Origin: Opitutaceae bacterium
GTDB lineage: Bacteria > Verrucomicrobiota > Verrucomicrobiia > Opitutales > Opitutaceae
Direction: 5' to 3'
Length of the DNA: 64,000 nt
NCBI GenBank assembly: GCA_016794625.1
Contig: JAEUGY010000114.1
Span: forward strand, 124,001 to 188,000
Below are positions 8,288 through 17,476 of the stretch, piece by piece. Position numbers and translations under genes: made by a program. The notes under the pieces were generated by a model. That model did not search any database. It was not told where the DNA came from and worked only from the letters and a program-made list of their open reading frames with translations. Each line of letters begins with the position of its first letter. Position 1 is the first letter of the stretch.

Positions 8288-9919
8288 CTACGGGATGCGT
8301 TTCGTGGCGGGGTGCGTGCGCAGCACCGTGTCCACCCAGCCGGAGAGTTCCGGCGAGTGCAGCCCGTCCCCATCGTTCGCCCGCTCCGCCAGCGCCGGCA
8401 ACGCCTTCACCAGCTCCGCCGCGGAGAGTGTGGTGAACCGGATCTGGCCGGTGTCGGTGGTGTCGACCACCAGTGCCCCGTTCGCCGAGCGACACCGGTC
8501 GAGAGGCTGGATGTCCTTCTGCCATTGCTCCGGCCGGAAGTAGAGTCCGCCGCGCGTGAGCACCCGCGACGGGTCCAGCGGAGGCTCGAGGAAGGGCCGG
8601 CCGAGCGCCTGCGGACAGGCCCAGAACCAGAGGAAGACATTGCGGCGCAGTTCTCGCGCGTCGACGATCACGATCGCGTCCGGAGCGAGCCGTGGCACCT
8701 CCCGCTGCAGCGTGGCGGTCAGACGCCGGGAGATGAGCCCGTTTTCGATCCAGGGACGCACCGCCACCACGTGGGCCGCGCCCAGCCAGAGCAGACCGCC
8801 GGCGGCGATGAACCGGCCCCGCGATGACCGCACCGCCGCCACCGCGAGGCCGAAGCCGACGGCGAGCCCGGTCGTGGGAAAATAAAGATGCCGGGCCGAA
8901 AAATAGCCCACGAGCAGCAAGCCGCCGATCGTACCAACCCACCAGATGCCGGTGAAGAAGACCAGATTGCCCAAGCGTCGGTTGCCCTTCCACGCCGCCA
9001 GGGACAAAAGCGCGAGCGACAGTCCCGCGACACCAACGCCCACGGCGCGCAAGACGTCTGCGGAAGGCAGGGACGTGAGCTCAAATTGCTGGAGCAGCGG
9101 CAACACAGGCGCGATCCACGCCGCATAGCTGGCCTGCCGCCGCCAGGCGTCATCACTGGTCCACGACGACGCCGGCACGGTCGCACCGTCCCCGAACGCC
9201 GCGCGCCGCGCCGCGGTGTAGAGCAGGGCCACCGCCACCACCCCGGCCAGCAGCAGGCCCCGGCGCACCCAGACATGGCGTCCGACCCGCGGATCGACAC
9301 TGATCCACCGCAGCGCGAGCAGGGGCGGCGCGAACAGACAGAGTTCCTTGGCAAACACCCCGGCCAGCAGCGCCGCCAGCGCGCCTCCCGCGCGCCAGCG
9401 CCCGCCCGCCGCGCTCCATCCCTCCGCCAGATTCCAGAACACCAGGGCCGCGAGCGTGGCGAGCAGGTCCACTCGGCCCGTGATCCACGACACCGGCTCG
9501 ACATGGGCCGGATGCAGCGCGAAAGCCAGCGCCGCCGACAGCGTGCCAAGGGTGTGACCGCCGCTCAGGCGCCAGGTCAGGCGCAGCACCGCCCAGACCA
9601 CGCCGAGATGTAGCAAGAGATTGGTGACGCGGTAGCCCGCCGCCTCCGCGCCCCAGAGTCGTGCATCGACCATGAAGGCGAGCGCGCTCACCGGACGCAG
9701 CTCAATCAGCGGAAAGCCCCACACACCCTCGGACCACTCGCGCGTGAACAGGCGCGGCCAGTCGCTCCACGGGTAGGCGAAGAACCGGGAGACATAGACA
9801 AAGTCGTCGGCGAGAAAGCCGCCCCCCAACGTCGGCAGGAAGGCCGCCGTCGCCACGCCCAGTGAGAAGACGGCCAGCCAGAGCGGCGCAACCGGGGGGC
9901 GAGAAAGGGAATCCGGCAT
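8288..9919 (-). CDS. Polytopic GT-C-type glycosyltransferase-like membrane protein
   Basis: The protein has 543 residues with about ten membrane segments. After the first helix comes FLADDFVYVSRF, an acidic DD motif in the first outer loop as in GT-C enzymes. This is followed by ELRPVSALAF, HPAHVEPVSWITGRVDLLAT and FSARHLYFP. The HP.HVE.V.WI.GR.D pattern is shared with TMTC-like and bacterial O-mannosyltransferase-like proteins. GT-C enzymes move sugars from polyprenyl-phosphate donors at the outer face of the membrane. Acceptor and sugar are unknown. The ATG at 9919 was preferred; a longer start at 10018 would overlap the neighbouring gene by 59 bases. It lies between two MFS genes in the same orientation. 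Confidence 0.65.
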   Translation of the reverse strand: MPDSLSRPPVAPLWLAVFSLGVATAAFLPTLGGGFLADDFVYVSRFFAYPWSDWPRLFTREWSEGVWGFPLIELRPVSALAFMVDARLWGAEAAGYRVTNLLLHLGVVWAVLRLTWRLSGGHTLGTLSAALAFALHPAHVEPVSWITGRVDLLATLAALVFWNLAEGWSAAGGRWRAGGALAALLAGVFAKELCLFAPPLLALRWISVDPRVGRHVWVRRGLLLAGVVAVALLYTAARRAAFGDGATVPASSWTSDDAWRRQASYAAWIAPVLPLLQQFELTSLPSADVLRAVGVGVAGLSLALLSLAAWKGNRRLGNLVFFTGIWWVGTIGGLLLVGYFSARHLYFPTTGLAVGFGLAVAAVRSSRGRFIAAGGLLWLGAAHVVAVRPWIENGLISRRLTATLQREVPRLAPDAIVIVDARELRRNVFLWFWACPQALGRPFLEPPLDPSRVLTRGGLYFRPEQWQKDIQPLDRCRSANGALVVDTTDTGQIRFTTLSAAELVKALPALAERANDGDGLHSPELSGWVDTVLRTHPATKRIP

Positions 9920-9959
9920 GGGAACAGTGCGAACGGGTGGCGGCGGGCGGGACACGCGG

Positions 9960-11204
9960 TCAGGCCTGACTCTGCCCGCCGAGCGTCGTCCCGTCGGAGC
10001 CTCGCCAGCGCAGGGCAATCAGGACAAGCGCAAAGCCGACCGCGGTGGTGGCGAGATTGACCTGATAGAGCAGAGGTAGGCCCCGACCGGCCAGCTGACC
10101 CGCGGTGAAGTTGCCCGTGATGCCGAAGACTCCCACGACCAGCATCGCGTAGAGCCCCTGCACCGAGTTCCGGTAGCTTTCCCCCGTGACCAGCCGGTTC
10201 AGGATCATGAGGGGGGCGAGGTGCACGCCGACAATCGCGAGACCGTGCACCGCCTGCAGACCAACGGCGGCGGTGAGGGTGGGGAAGAAGGCGAGACAGA
10301 CGTTGCGGACGAGAACGGCGCCGATACCCGCCAGCGTCACCCCCGCGAGCCCGAACCGCGCCTGCAGCCGTTCAAAACCGAGCATGTAGGCGATCTCGAT
10401 GACCACGCCCACGTTGGCGATCAGCCCGATCCACCGCGGGTCGACTCCCACCTCGCGTGTCAGGTAGACCGGATAGAACGCATAGTAGCCCGCGTTGGCC
10501 GCGATCACGCACCCCAGGCCGGCGCAGAAGAGGGCGGTGCGGGGCTGCAGGAGCAGCCGCGCGGCCTCGATCGTCGGCAGCCGCGTCGCCCGCGGACCGG
10601 TGTCCGTCAGCCGCCGGGGCAGGTGGCGCGCGTTGATCAGGCCCGCCACCGCCATGAGCATCGCGGCGTACGGCACCAAGGTGAGTCCACCCCATGAATA
10701 CACGGAAAACAGCGCCAGGCTCGGCCCGATGAAGCCGATCGTGCCCCACACCCGCACGGACGAGAACGGCACCGCGGCCGCCCCCGCCCGGGCTTGCAGG
10801 GAAAAGAAAAGTCCGTCGGTCAGTGCCAGTTGCGGCTGGTTCGCGAATTGGTTGAGCACCACCGCGGCCAGGCACGCGGTGAGACCGGTGGCCAGCGACA
10901 GGCCGGCCATCGCGGTGATGTTGACCGCGAAGAGGGCGATCATGATCGGCGCCACGATCCGGTACCGGTCCGCCATCAGGGTCATCAACGCCGGCAGCAC
11001 CAGCACCCCGGACTGGCCGATGGCGAAGATCAACCCGATCTGCTGCGGCGACAGGCCCTTGATGTCGCCGAGGTATACCGGCAGGTACGGCGAGACGCAG
11101 CCGAAGATCGCGTACACGGCCAGGTAGTGCCAGCGCAGACGCTGCAGGGCCGTGTTCCCAGTGAGCGGAGATCCAACCAGAGAGACGGGCGCCGGGGTGC
11201 TCAA
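9960..11204 (-). CDS. MFS transporter (MFS_1-like, HcaT/nucleoside-symporter type)
   Basis: About 414 residues and twelve membrane segments are present. The N-terminal half reads YAIFGCVSPYLPVYLG and later VRVWGTIGFIGPSL, both typical of the MFS_1-like group that includes HcaT and nucleoside:H+ symporters. The start is uncertain. The frame is open to an ATG at 11303, but that extension looks non-coding, so the TTG at 11204 (LSTPAPV) is proposed. Substrate unknown. It is probably co-transcribed with the GT-C-like gene (40-base gap). Confidence 0.65.
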   Translation of the reverse strand: MSTPAPVSLVGSPLTGNTALQRLRWHYLAVYAIFGCVSPYLPVYLGDIKGLSPQQIGLIFAIGQSGVLVLPALMTLMADRYRIVAPIMIALFAVNITAMAGLSLATGLTACLAAVVLNQFANQPQLALTDGLFFSLQARAGAAAVPFSSVRVWGTIGFIGPSLALFSVYSWGGLTLVPYAAMLMAVAGLINARHLPRRLTDTGPRATRLPTIEAARLLLQPRTALFCAGLGCVIAANAGYYAFYPVYLTREVGVDPRWIGLIANVGVVIEIAYMLGFERLQARFGLAGVTLAGIGAVLVRNVCLAFFPTLTAAVGLQAVHGLAIVGVHLAPLMILNRLVTGESYRNSVQGLYAMLVVGVFGITGNFTAGQLAGRGLPLLYQVNLATTAVGFALVLIALRWRGSDGTTLGGQSQA

Positions 11205-11394
11205 AGGCGAAACGCCCCCGCCCGGACGGGCATGAGGGACCAAGGAAACATGACGCAGCCGGACAAGTCGGTGGGCACGGAGCCCCACAGCCTGCGCCAG
11301 CACCGGGCGTCAGGCAAAGGAAGAAAAAGCCGGTATGAGCAGATTGTGGCCGATCTCCTGAGGTGGATCGTCGCCCGCACGGACCAGATGGAAG

Positions 11395-11444
11395 GGCGGG
11401 ACCGATCGGTCCCGTCGCGGCCTCAGCGAGGCCGCCTCCATCGG
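11395..11444. repeat. Family C repeat, single arm
   Basis: GGCGGGACCGATCGGTCCC and the hairpin GCGGCCTCagcGAGGCCGC, ending CCTCCATCGG. The orientation is as at 6801. Confidence 0.75.
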
Positions 11445-11463
11445 GTGCCCGGAGGGTCCACGG

Positions 11464-11572
11464 GTGGAGGGCGTCGCTCCGTCGACGCCGGGGGACGGTC
11501 CACGCGCCACCACGCCCGACCGTGGTGAGTGCACGCCACGCGCAACCGGCGCCGACGGAGCGGCGCCCTCCA
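11464..11572. repeat. Family B inverted repeat pair, copy 2
   Basis: GTGGAGGGCGTCGCTCCG (11464-11489) faces CGGCGCCCTCCA (arm 11548-11572). Length and layout match the pair at 4015-4124. Confidence 0.8.
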
Positions 11573-11643
11573 TCGGAACGGGACCGTGGTTGCTACGGCT
11601 GTACGGGTTTGATCTGCGGTTCTGTTTCCGAAGTGGACGCGTC

Positions 11644-11670
11644 GTCGCGGCCTCAGCGAGGCCGCCTACA
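11644..11670. repeat. Family C hairpin at the 3' end of the RND operon
   Basis: GCGGCCTCagcGAGGCCGC forms a perfect 8-bp stem 17 bases downstream of the pump stop codon and ends CCTACA. It may stabilise or end the efflux mRNA, although no T-run follows. Confidence 0.65.
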
Positions 11671-11686
11671 GCAGAAGGGGCACAGG

Positions 11687-14600
11687 TCAGGATTCCGTCG
11701 GGCGGGGCGGGGGCATGAGCGAGTACAGCACCGGGGTGACCAGACGCGACAGCACCAGCGAGCTGAGCAGGCCGCCCATGATGACGATGGCGAGCGGCGA
11801 GTAGAGTCCGGACCCCTGTATGGCCAGCGGGAACAATGCACCCAGAGCCGTCAGGGTCGTCAGCACCACCGGCAGGAACCGGATCTCGCCCGCCTTTTCG
11901 ATCGCCTCCTTCAGCTCCACCCCTTGGGCGCGCAGCTGATTGGTGAAGTCGACGAGCAGGATGGAGTTCTTGATCTCGATGCCGATGAGGGCGACGAAGC
12001 CGATGGCGGCCATGAAGGAGAGCGAATAACCCGTCAGCCACAGACCGAGAATGCCGCCGATGAACCCGAGCGGGATGACGGAGGCCACGATGAACGTACC
12101 GCGGAAGCTGCGGAACTCGAGCACGAGGATGGCGAGGATGCCGAAGGCGGCGATCAGGATGGCGCCGCCGAGGTTGCCGAAACTCTCCTGACGGCTTTCA
12201 ACTTCGCCGCCAAACGACCAGCGCGTGCCGGCCGGCCAGGTCATCCGCGAGAGTCCCGCCTCGGTGGCGCGCGTCAGTTTGTCGACATTGAAGCCGTCCC
12301 GCACAAAGGAAGTCACCGTGACCGAGCGTTCGCGATTGAAGCGCTGGATGACCGGGGGTGCGCCCTCGAAGGTCAGGCGGGCGACCTGCGCCAGCGGCAA
12401 GTAGGCTCCGCTTGCGGTGCTCTGCACCTGGATCCGCTCCCAGTTCTCAAGCGTGGCCCGCTCCCCGCGGGGCAGCGCGAGCTGGATCGGATATTCGTCG
12501 CCGTCCTCCTCGCGGAAACGGCTGACATCGAGTCCCGCGAACGCGAGCCGCACCGCGCGGTCGATCTCCGCCTCGCTCACGCCCAGCAGCGCGGCGGCGG
12601 GTTTGTCAACGGCCACGCGCAGGTCGGTGCGCCTTACGCGGACCGGATTGTTGACCGATTGGGTGCCTTCGATTCCGCCGAGCAGGGCCTCGACCTGAGC
12701 CGCGAGCGTGGCGAGCGTGTCGAGGTTGTCGGAAAACACGCGCACCGCGATCGGCGCCTCGATCGGCGGGCCATTCTCCAGCTCCTTGACCACGATATGC
12801 GCGCCCGGGATGCCGGCGAGCGTCGCCCGGAGACGCTCGAACACCGCCGGACTTGTCTTCGGGTCGTACGCGTGCAGCGCCGCGAAGAGCTCCGCCACGT
12901 TGGCCTTCGGGGCCTGCGGCACTTCGTTGTAGTAGATTTGTGGATTATTGTTTCCGACCGTGGTGAAGACCGTCGCCACCTCCGGCGTGGCGGCGAGCAC
13001 CTTCTCCACCTGCCGGGCGATGGCGTCGGTCGCGGCCACGCTCGCGCCCTCCTCGGCCTCGATCTTGACGAGGAACTGCGACACTCCTGCCTTGGGAAAG
13101 AGGGAGAATCCAATGCCCGGCACCAGCGCCAGGCTGCCAGCGACGAGCAGCGCCGATCCCGCCAGCGTCAGTGCGCGATGCTGCATGCACCAGTGCAGGA
13201 TCGGACGGTAGCTGCGCTCGATGCCGCGATGCAGCAGCCGCAGCAGAAGGTTGCCCTCCGCGGGTTCCTCGCCCCGCAGCACCATGCTCGCAAGCAGCGG
13301 CACGATCGTCAGCGCCACAATCATCGACGCTAGCACGGTGTAGACCACGGCGAGAGGCAGCGAGCGGATGAACTCACCCGGACCGCCGGGCAGCATGATC
13401 AGCGGCAGGAAGGCAAACAGGAGCGTCGCCGTGGTGCCCACGACCGCGACCGTGATCTGCTCCGTCGCCTTGACCGCCGCCTCCAGCGGCGGATGACCGA
13501 GCCGGCGGAAGCGGGCGATGTTCTCCACCACCACGATCGAGTCGTCGACGAGCAGACCGAGGGCGACGACGAAGCCGACGATGCTGAGCTGGTTAAGGCT
13601 GTAACCCGTGTAGTACAGGACCGTCAGCCCCATCGCGAGCGACAGCGGAATGGACACCAGCACGAGCAGCGATGCCCGAAAGCCGAGCGGCAGCACCGTG
13701 AGCAGCACCAGTCCGAAGGCGATGAGGAAATCGAGTTCGAGCCGGCCCAGCCGCTCGTTGACATTGCGCGACTGGTCCCAGCCGATCTCGAGGCGCACGT
13801 CGCCCGGCAGCGTGGTTTCGAACGCGGCGATCTGCTTGCGCAACCCCTGGCTCAGGGTGAAAAGATTCTGCTGCGGCTGCGGCCGGGCGGTGACAAACAC
13901 CGCGCGCTCCCCGTTGAAGCGCCCGAACTCCTCGCGATCCGCGGTGGTCCAGGCCACGTCCGCGACATCCTTCAGGTACACGACCGCGGCGCCGTTGCCG
14001 GCCACCGGTGTCATGCGCACTTCGTCGATGCTGGCGTAGCTGCCGCTGGTCTTCAGGTTGAAGCGCCGGCCCTCCAGCTCGATTGCGCCGCCCGGGATGG
14101 TGGCGTTGCTGCCCTGGATGGCGCCGATGATCCGGTCGAGCGGCAGCCGGAGCTGCGCGACCCGGTCGAGATCGAGCGAAACGCGGACCTGCTTTTCCGG
14201 ATACGCATGCTTGCGCGCCTGCCGGACACCCGGCACGGACTCGAACCGCTTGCGCAGCTGTTCCGCCAGGTCCTGCAGCCGCCCGTAACTGGCGTCGGGG
14301 GAGACGAGGGCCACCTGCATCATCGCCACATTGATCGTCTGGATCTTGCGCACATCGATGCTGGTCAGGCCGGAGGGCAACCGGCCGCGTTCCACGTTCA
14401 CCTGCCGGAGCAGGTCGTCGTATTTCTTGTCCGGATCGGTGCCGTAGACGAAGTCGACGCCGATGAAGGCGAATCCGTCCTTCACCGTCGTGCGGATCTT
14501 GTCGATCTCATCGAGCTCCTTGAACGCGTCCTCCAGCGGCCGCGCCACCAGCTGTTCGATGTCGGTGGCGTTGGCGCCCGGGTAGATGGCCACCACGGAG

Positions 14601-14734
14601 AAGGACGGGATCTTGAGGGCCGGATCCTCCAGCCGCGGCACGGCGAGGAAGGCGCTCACGCCGAGGGCGACGAGACAGAAGACGACAACGAGCGTGAACG
14701 GCGCGTTTTTGACCGCTTGGTCGGTGATTTTCAT
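11687..14734 (-). CDS. RND efflux pump, inner-membrane permease (HAE/AcrB family)
   Basis: This 1015-residue protein is close to the usual RND length. It has the first helix (TLVVVFCLVALGV), a large periplasmic loop, and the proton-relay helix 4 with LGLLVDDSIVVVEN containing paired Asp residues. A second half repeats the fold and ends with helices such as GFVALIGIEIKNSILLVD. Porter-domain segments such as FSVVAIYPGANATDIEQLV are typical of the AcrB/MexB-like pumps often called AcrB/AcrD/AcrF. It takes drugs or other amphiphiles from the periplasm or inner membrane, driven by protons. The ATG at 14734 precedes the canonical MKITDQAVKN start; the open frame upstream crosses a perfect palindrome and is not coding. 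It is the last gene of the TolC-adaptor-pump operon. Confidence 0.9.
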   Translation of the reverse strand: MKITDQAVKNAPFTLVVVFCLVALGVSAFLAVPRLEDPALKIPSFSVVAIYPGANATDIEQLVARPLEDAFKELDEIDKIRTTVKDGFAFIGVDFVYGTDPDKKYDDLLRQVNVERGRLPSGLTSIDVRKIQTINVAMMQVALVSPDASYGRLQDLAEQLRKRFESVPGVRQARKHAYPEKQVRVSLDLDRVAQLRLPLDRIIGAIQGSNATIPGGAIELEGRRFNLKTSGSYASIDEVRMTPVAGNGAAVVYLKDVADVAWTTADREEFGRFNGERAVFVTARPQPQQNLFTLSQGLRKQIAAFETTLPGDVRLEIGWDQSRNVNERLGRLELDFLIAFGLVLLTVLPLGFRASLLVLVSIPLSLAMGLTVLYYTGYSLNQLSIVGFVVALGLLVDDSIVVVENIARFRRLGHPPLEAAVKATEQITVAVVGTTATLLFAFLPLIMLPGGPGEFIRSLPLAVVYTVLASMIVALTIVPLLASMVLRGEEPAEGNLLLRLLHRGIERSYRPILHWCMQHRALTLAGSALLVAGSLALVPGIGFSLFPKAGVSQFLVKIEAEEGASVAATDAIARQVEKVLAATPEVATVFTTVGNNNPQIYYNEVPQAPKANVAELFAALHAYDPKTSPAVFERLRATLAGIPGAHIVVKELENGPPIEAPIAVRVFSDNLDTLATLAAQVEALLGGIEGTQSVNNPVRVRRTDLRVAVDKPAAALLGVSEAEIDRAVRLAFAGLDVSRFREEDGDEYPIQLALPRGERATLENWERIQVQSTASGAYLPLAQVARLTFEGAPPVIQRFNRERSVTVTSFVRDGFNVDKLTRATEAGLSRMTWPAGTRWSFGGEVESRQESFGNLGGAILIAAFGILAILVLEFRSFRGTFIVASVIPLGFIGGILGLWLTGYSLSFMAAIGFVALIGIEIKNSILLVDFTNQLRAQGVELKEAIEKAGEIRFLPVVLTTLTALGALFPLAIQGSGLYSPLAIVIMGGLLSSLVLSRLVTPVLYSLMPPPRPTES

Positions 14735-14778
14735 CGGGAGAGGACCGCTACCGGCTCGGTCGCCCGCCGGAGGCCCGG

Positions 14779-14809
14779 GTAAAGTGTCATCCGGCGGATG
14801 ACACTTTAC
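14779..14809. promoter_or_regulatory. Perfect 14-bp inverted repeat between adaptor and pump genes
   Basis: GTAAAGTGTCATCC, loop GGC, GGATGACACTTTAC, extended by imperfect CCGG/CCGG flanks. It sits in the 112-base gap between the adaptor and pump genes. It may be an mRNA stem that sets the pump:adaptor ratio, or a further regulator site, since it shares GTGTCA with the TetR operators. Confidence 0.6.
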
Positions 14810-14846
14810 TCCGGGGCGGCGAGGGCGGGAGGGGCGGTGGCGGAGG

Positions 14847-15914
14847 TCAGGGTTTTTCCAGAATGGGTGTGCCGTCGCGGAGGTATTCACCGCCCTGGAG
14901 AACGAGGCGGGCGCCGGTGGGGAGGGAGGTGCGCAGGTAGGCGAGCGGGCCGACCAGCGCCTCCACTTCGACGGCGAGCCGGCGGGCGGTGGTGGCGCCT
15001 GGGTCGACCAGGAAGAGGTGGGCGTTGGCCCCGGTGGCCTCGATCAGGCAGGCGGCGGGCACGACCGGCCGCGCGGGTACCGGCGCCGGGTGCAGGATGA
15101 CGGACGCGACGGAACCGGAGCGCGCGCCGGGGGGCGGCGTATCGAGCGCAATCTCGACCTCGACGGTCCGCGTGATCGGATCGGCTGAGGCGGAGATCTG
15201 CGTGATCCGTCCGGTGGACGTCCCCACCTCGGCGCGGTCACCGGTGCGCAGACGCTCCACATCCGGGGCGGCGAGACCGACCCGGGCGAGCCAGCCAGCT
15301 CCTTCGCTGGCGAAGCCCAGCACCGGGCGTCCCGGGGCAATGTATTCATCCGGCTCGACACTCCGACGCAGGATGTGTCCGTCCGACGGCGCAGTGATGA
15401 CCGCGTAGCGCTGGTTGAACTCGGCGATGCGGACCTGGGCGGCGGCCAGTTCGACGGCGGTGCGGGCGTCCTGCAGGTTTTCGAGGGTGGAAACGGCCTT
15501 GGCTTGCAGACGCTCGACGCGTTCCTCGTCGCGACGGGCTTTGGCGAGCCCGGCCTGGGCGGCGGCGACGCGCGCTTCGATTTCGTCGAGCCGCAGGCGC
15601 GCCAGTTCCTGCCCCGCCTTGACGCGGTCGCCGGCGCGCACGAGCACGGCGTCCACGACGCCATCGACTTTGAACGAGAGCCCGGCCTCGTCGCGGCGCG
15701 AGAGCACGCCCGTGGCGTGAATCGGCACCGCGGCGTCGGAGAGCGTCACTCCGGCCAGACGCACCATGACCGCAGGCGTCGCCGGAGCGGCGGCGGATGC
15801 CTTCTCCTCCTCGCGGGGACAACCGGCGAGCAGGAGCGGCAGCGCCAGGATGGCGACCAGACGAGGGAAACGACCCGGACGAGGAATGGACAGGACGGAG
15901 GCGGACGGGATCAT
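14847..15914 (-). CDS. RND efflux periplasmic adaptor (membrane fusion lipoprotein)
   Basis: The protein has 355 residues with a lipoprotein signal ending LLLAGC (Cys32). A lipoyl-type half follows (VDGVVDAVLVRAGDRVKAGQ), then a helical hairpin (about 95-150) rich in Ala, Arg and Glu. The second lipoyl half is YAVITAPSDGHILRRSV, and beta-barrel and membrane-proximal domains follow. This is the AcrA/MexA family, which bridges the inner-membrane pump and the TolC channel. The start overlaps the TolC-gene stop by four bases (ATGA), so translation is coupled. A 112-base gap with a perfect palindrome separates it from the pump gene. Confidence 0.9.
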   Translation of the reverse strand: MIPSASVLSIPRPGRFPRLVAILALPLLLAGCPREEEKASAAAPATPAVMVRLAGVTLSDAAVPIHATGVLSRRDEAGLSFKVDGVVDAVLVRAGDRVKAGQELARLRLDEIEARVAAAQAGLAKARRDEERVERLQAKAVSTLENLQDARTAVELAAAQVRIAEFNQRYAVITAPSDGHILRRSVEPDEYIAPGRPVLGFASEGAGWLARVGLAAPDVERLRTGDRAEVGTSTGRITQISASADPITRTVEVEIALDTPPPGARSGSVASVILHPAPVPARPVVPAACLIEATGANAHLFLVDPGATTARRLAVEVEALVGPLAYLRTSLPTGARLVLQGGEYLRDGTPILEKP

Positions 15915-17344
15915 GGCAGGGGAGAGAGGGCGGTGGCGCGGTCGAGGGCGGCGGCGGCGGTGAAGAGCCGCTGGCCGGTGATGATGCGGTTGAGTTCGGC
16001 GCGGGTCAGTTCGGCGCGCGCGTCGAGGAAGGTCAGCTGGTTGACCAGGCCCTCGCGTTCACGCTGGGCGACCAGTTCGAAGGCGCGGATGGCGGCCAGC
16101 CGACGCCGCTCTGCGGCTTGCAGCCCGAGGGAGGCGGCGGCGACGTCGTCGGTTGCCTGGCGGATCTGCAGGGCGAGTTGCTGATGGGTGTCTTCGCGTT
16201 GCAGTTCAAGCCGGCGCCGGGCCAGCCGAGCCTGCTGGGTCTCGCTCCGACGTTCGTGTCCATCCCAGAGATTCAGCTGGGCCACGAGTGAACCCTGCAC
16301 GAAGCTCGAGCCTGAGCGCACGCGGTAGGTTTCGCCCTGAAGTCCCCCTTCGACGGCGAGGTCGAGGGTGGGGCCGGAGCGGGCGGAGGTGGCGGATTCG
16401 GCGGCCGCCGCGGCGGCGATGGCGGCGTCGAGCGCCCGCAGTTCCTCGCGTCGTGAAGGCGGACCCGGCACGGGCAACGGAGCGTCGAGCAGCGGACGAG
16501 CGACCGCGCGCAGTTCGTCCTCGGTCGTGCGCACGATGGGCGTGTCGAGCGGGCGGTGGAGAAGAACATTGAAGAAAGCTTCCGCGGAATTGCGATCCCG
16601 CACCGCTTCGGCCCGCTGCTGACGCACGGCGAGATCGTCGGACTCGGCGCGGAGCACCCGATCCTCCGTCGCCTGATCGTTTTCCCGGAGCGCCCGGGTG
16701 ACCCGCAACGCTTCGCTGGTGACGCCGAGGGCGGAGTCGAGGATGCCGACGGCGGCGTCGGCTTGCAGCCAGGCGTAGTAGGCGGTGAGCACGGTGAGGC
16801 GAAGCTCCCGGCGAAAGGCGTCGAGCGAGGCCTGCTCGCTCACGGCGGCCTCGCGCCGCGCCCGCACGCCGCGGCTGATCTCGGGCCGGTAGAGCGGCTG
16901 GGTCAGGCGCAACTTGGTCTCCTGTTCCTCCGGACGCAGCAGCGGGATCGATGTATTCGACAATTGGGGAAAGGATGCCGGACGGCCCTGCGCCCGCAGG
17001 GATTCGTTGAGCGTCGCGTAGACCCCGTTGAGCAGGTCGCCGGTGGGAAACTCGATGACGCGACCGCCGTCCGCGCGCGTGTAGCGGGCGACCAGATCGA
17101 TCCGCGGTTGCAGGGCGGCCCGGGCGGCGGCGAGCCGCGCGCGGGCGGCTTCGACGTCGAGGGAGCGGGCCTGCAGGGACAGATTGCCCGCGAGTGCGGC
17201 CTGCACATAGCCCAGCGCCGCTGCCGGGGCCGAGGTCCAGACGGACGCCGGATCGTTGCCCACCGCCGACTGGTCCGAGGCCCAGGCCCGGGTCGCAATG
17301 ACCAGTGGCAGGGTTGAAACCAGGAAAACATGGACAGCCTTCAT
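15911..17344 (-). CDS. TolC-family outer-membrane efflux channel
   Basis: This 477-residue protein has a signal peptide (about 1-22, ending ATRAWA) and two outer-membrane-efflux-protein repeats rich in Ala, Arg, Glu and Gln coiled-coil helices (for example RARLAAARAALQPRIDLVARY and RRRLAAIRAFELVAQREREG). It forms the trimeric exit duct of the tripartite pump. It is the first gene of the operon. An almost perfect TetR-type operator (17365-17381) lies 21 bases upstream of the start codon, so repression probably covers all three genes. Confidence 0.88.
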   Translation of the reverse strand: MKAVHVFLVSTLPLVIATRAWASDQSAVGNDPASVWTSAPAAALGYVQAALAGNLSLQARSLDVEAARARLAAARAALQPRIDLVARYTRADGGRVIEFPTGDLLNGVYATLNESLRAQGRPASFPQLSNTSIPLLRPEEQETKLRLTQPLYRPEISRGVRARREAAVSEQASLDAFRRELRLTVLTAYYAWLQADAAVGILDSALGVTSEALRVTRALRENDQATEDRVLRAESDDLAVRQQRAEAVRDRNSAEAFFNVLLHRPLDTPIVRTTEDELRAVARPLLDAPLPVPGPPSRREELRALDAAIAAAAAAESATSARSGPTLDLAVEGGLQGETYRVRSGSSFVQGSLVAQLNLWDGHERRSETQQARLARRRLELQREDTHQQLALQIRQATDDVAAASLGLQAAERRRLAAIRAFELVAQREREGLVNQLTFLDARAELTRAELNRIITGQRLFTAAAALDRATALSPLP

Positions 17345-17364
17345 GGAGTGTCAGATTGGCAATG

Positions 17365-17381
17365 ATTGACACAGTGTCAAT
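17365..17381. promoter_or_regulatory. Operator for the local TetR regulator (TolC promoter)
   Basis: ATTGACACAGTGTCAAT is a palindrome with 8-bp arms around one central base. It matches 14 of 15 bases of the TTGACAGAGTGTCAA site that overlaps the start of the neighbouring tetR gene. It sits between tetR and the efflux operon. Binding by that TetR is inferred. Confidence 0.75.
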
Positions 17382-17394
17382 AAATGCGGAAATT

Positions 17395-17409
17395 GAGTCT
17401 GTTAGACTC
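17395..17409. terminator. Possible weak terminator after tetR
   Basis: GAGTCT-gtt-AGACTC is a perfect 6-bp stem in the tetR-tolC gap. On the minus strand it is followed by CAATTT. It could slow read-through from tetR or belong to the promoter; the evidence is weak. Confidence 0.3.
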
Positions 17410-17476
17410 TTGCAATCAGATGGTTCCGCCTTTTTTGATCGACGCAGACCAATGGTCCCGCGCCGGCATCCCGCGC

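Larger units (their letters stand above)
11205..11686. other. Gene-free 482-base gap with repeat mosaic
   Basis: Between the MFS gene and the end of the RND pump lie a family C arm (11395-11444), a family B inverted pair (11464-11572) and a second family C hairpin (11644-11670). No gene is supported. Confidence 0.7.
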
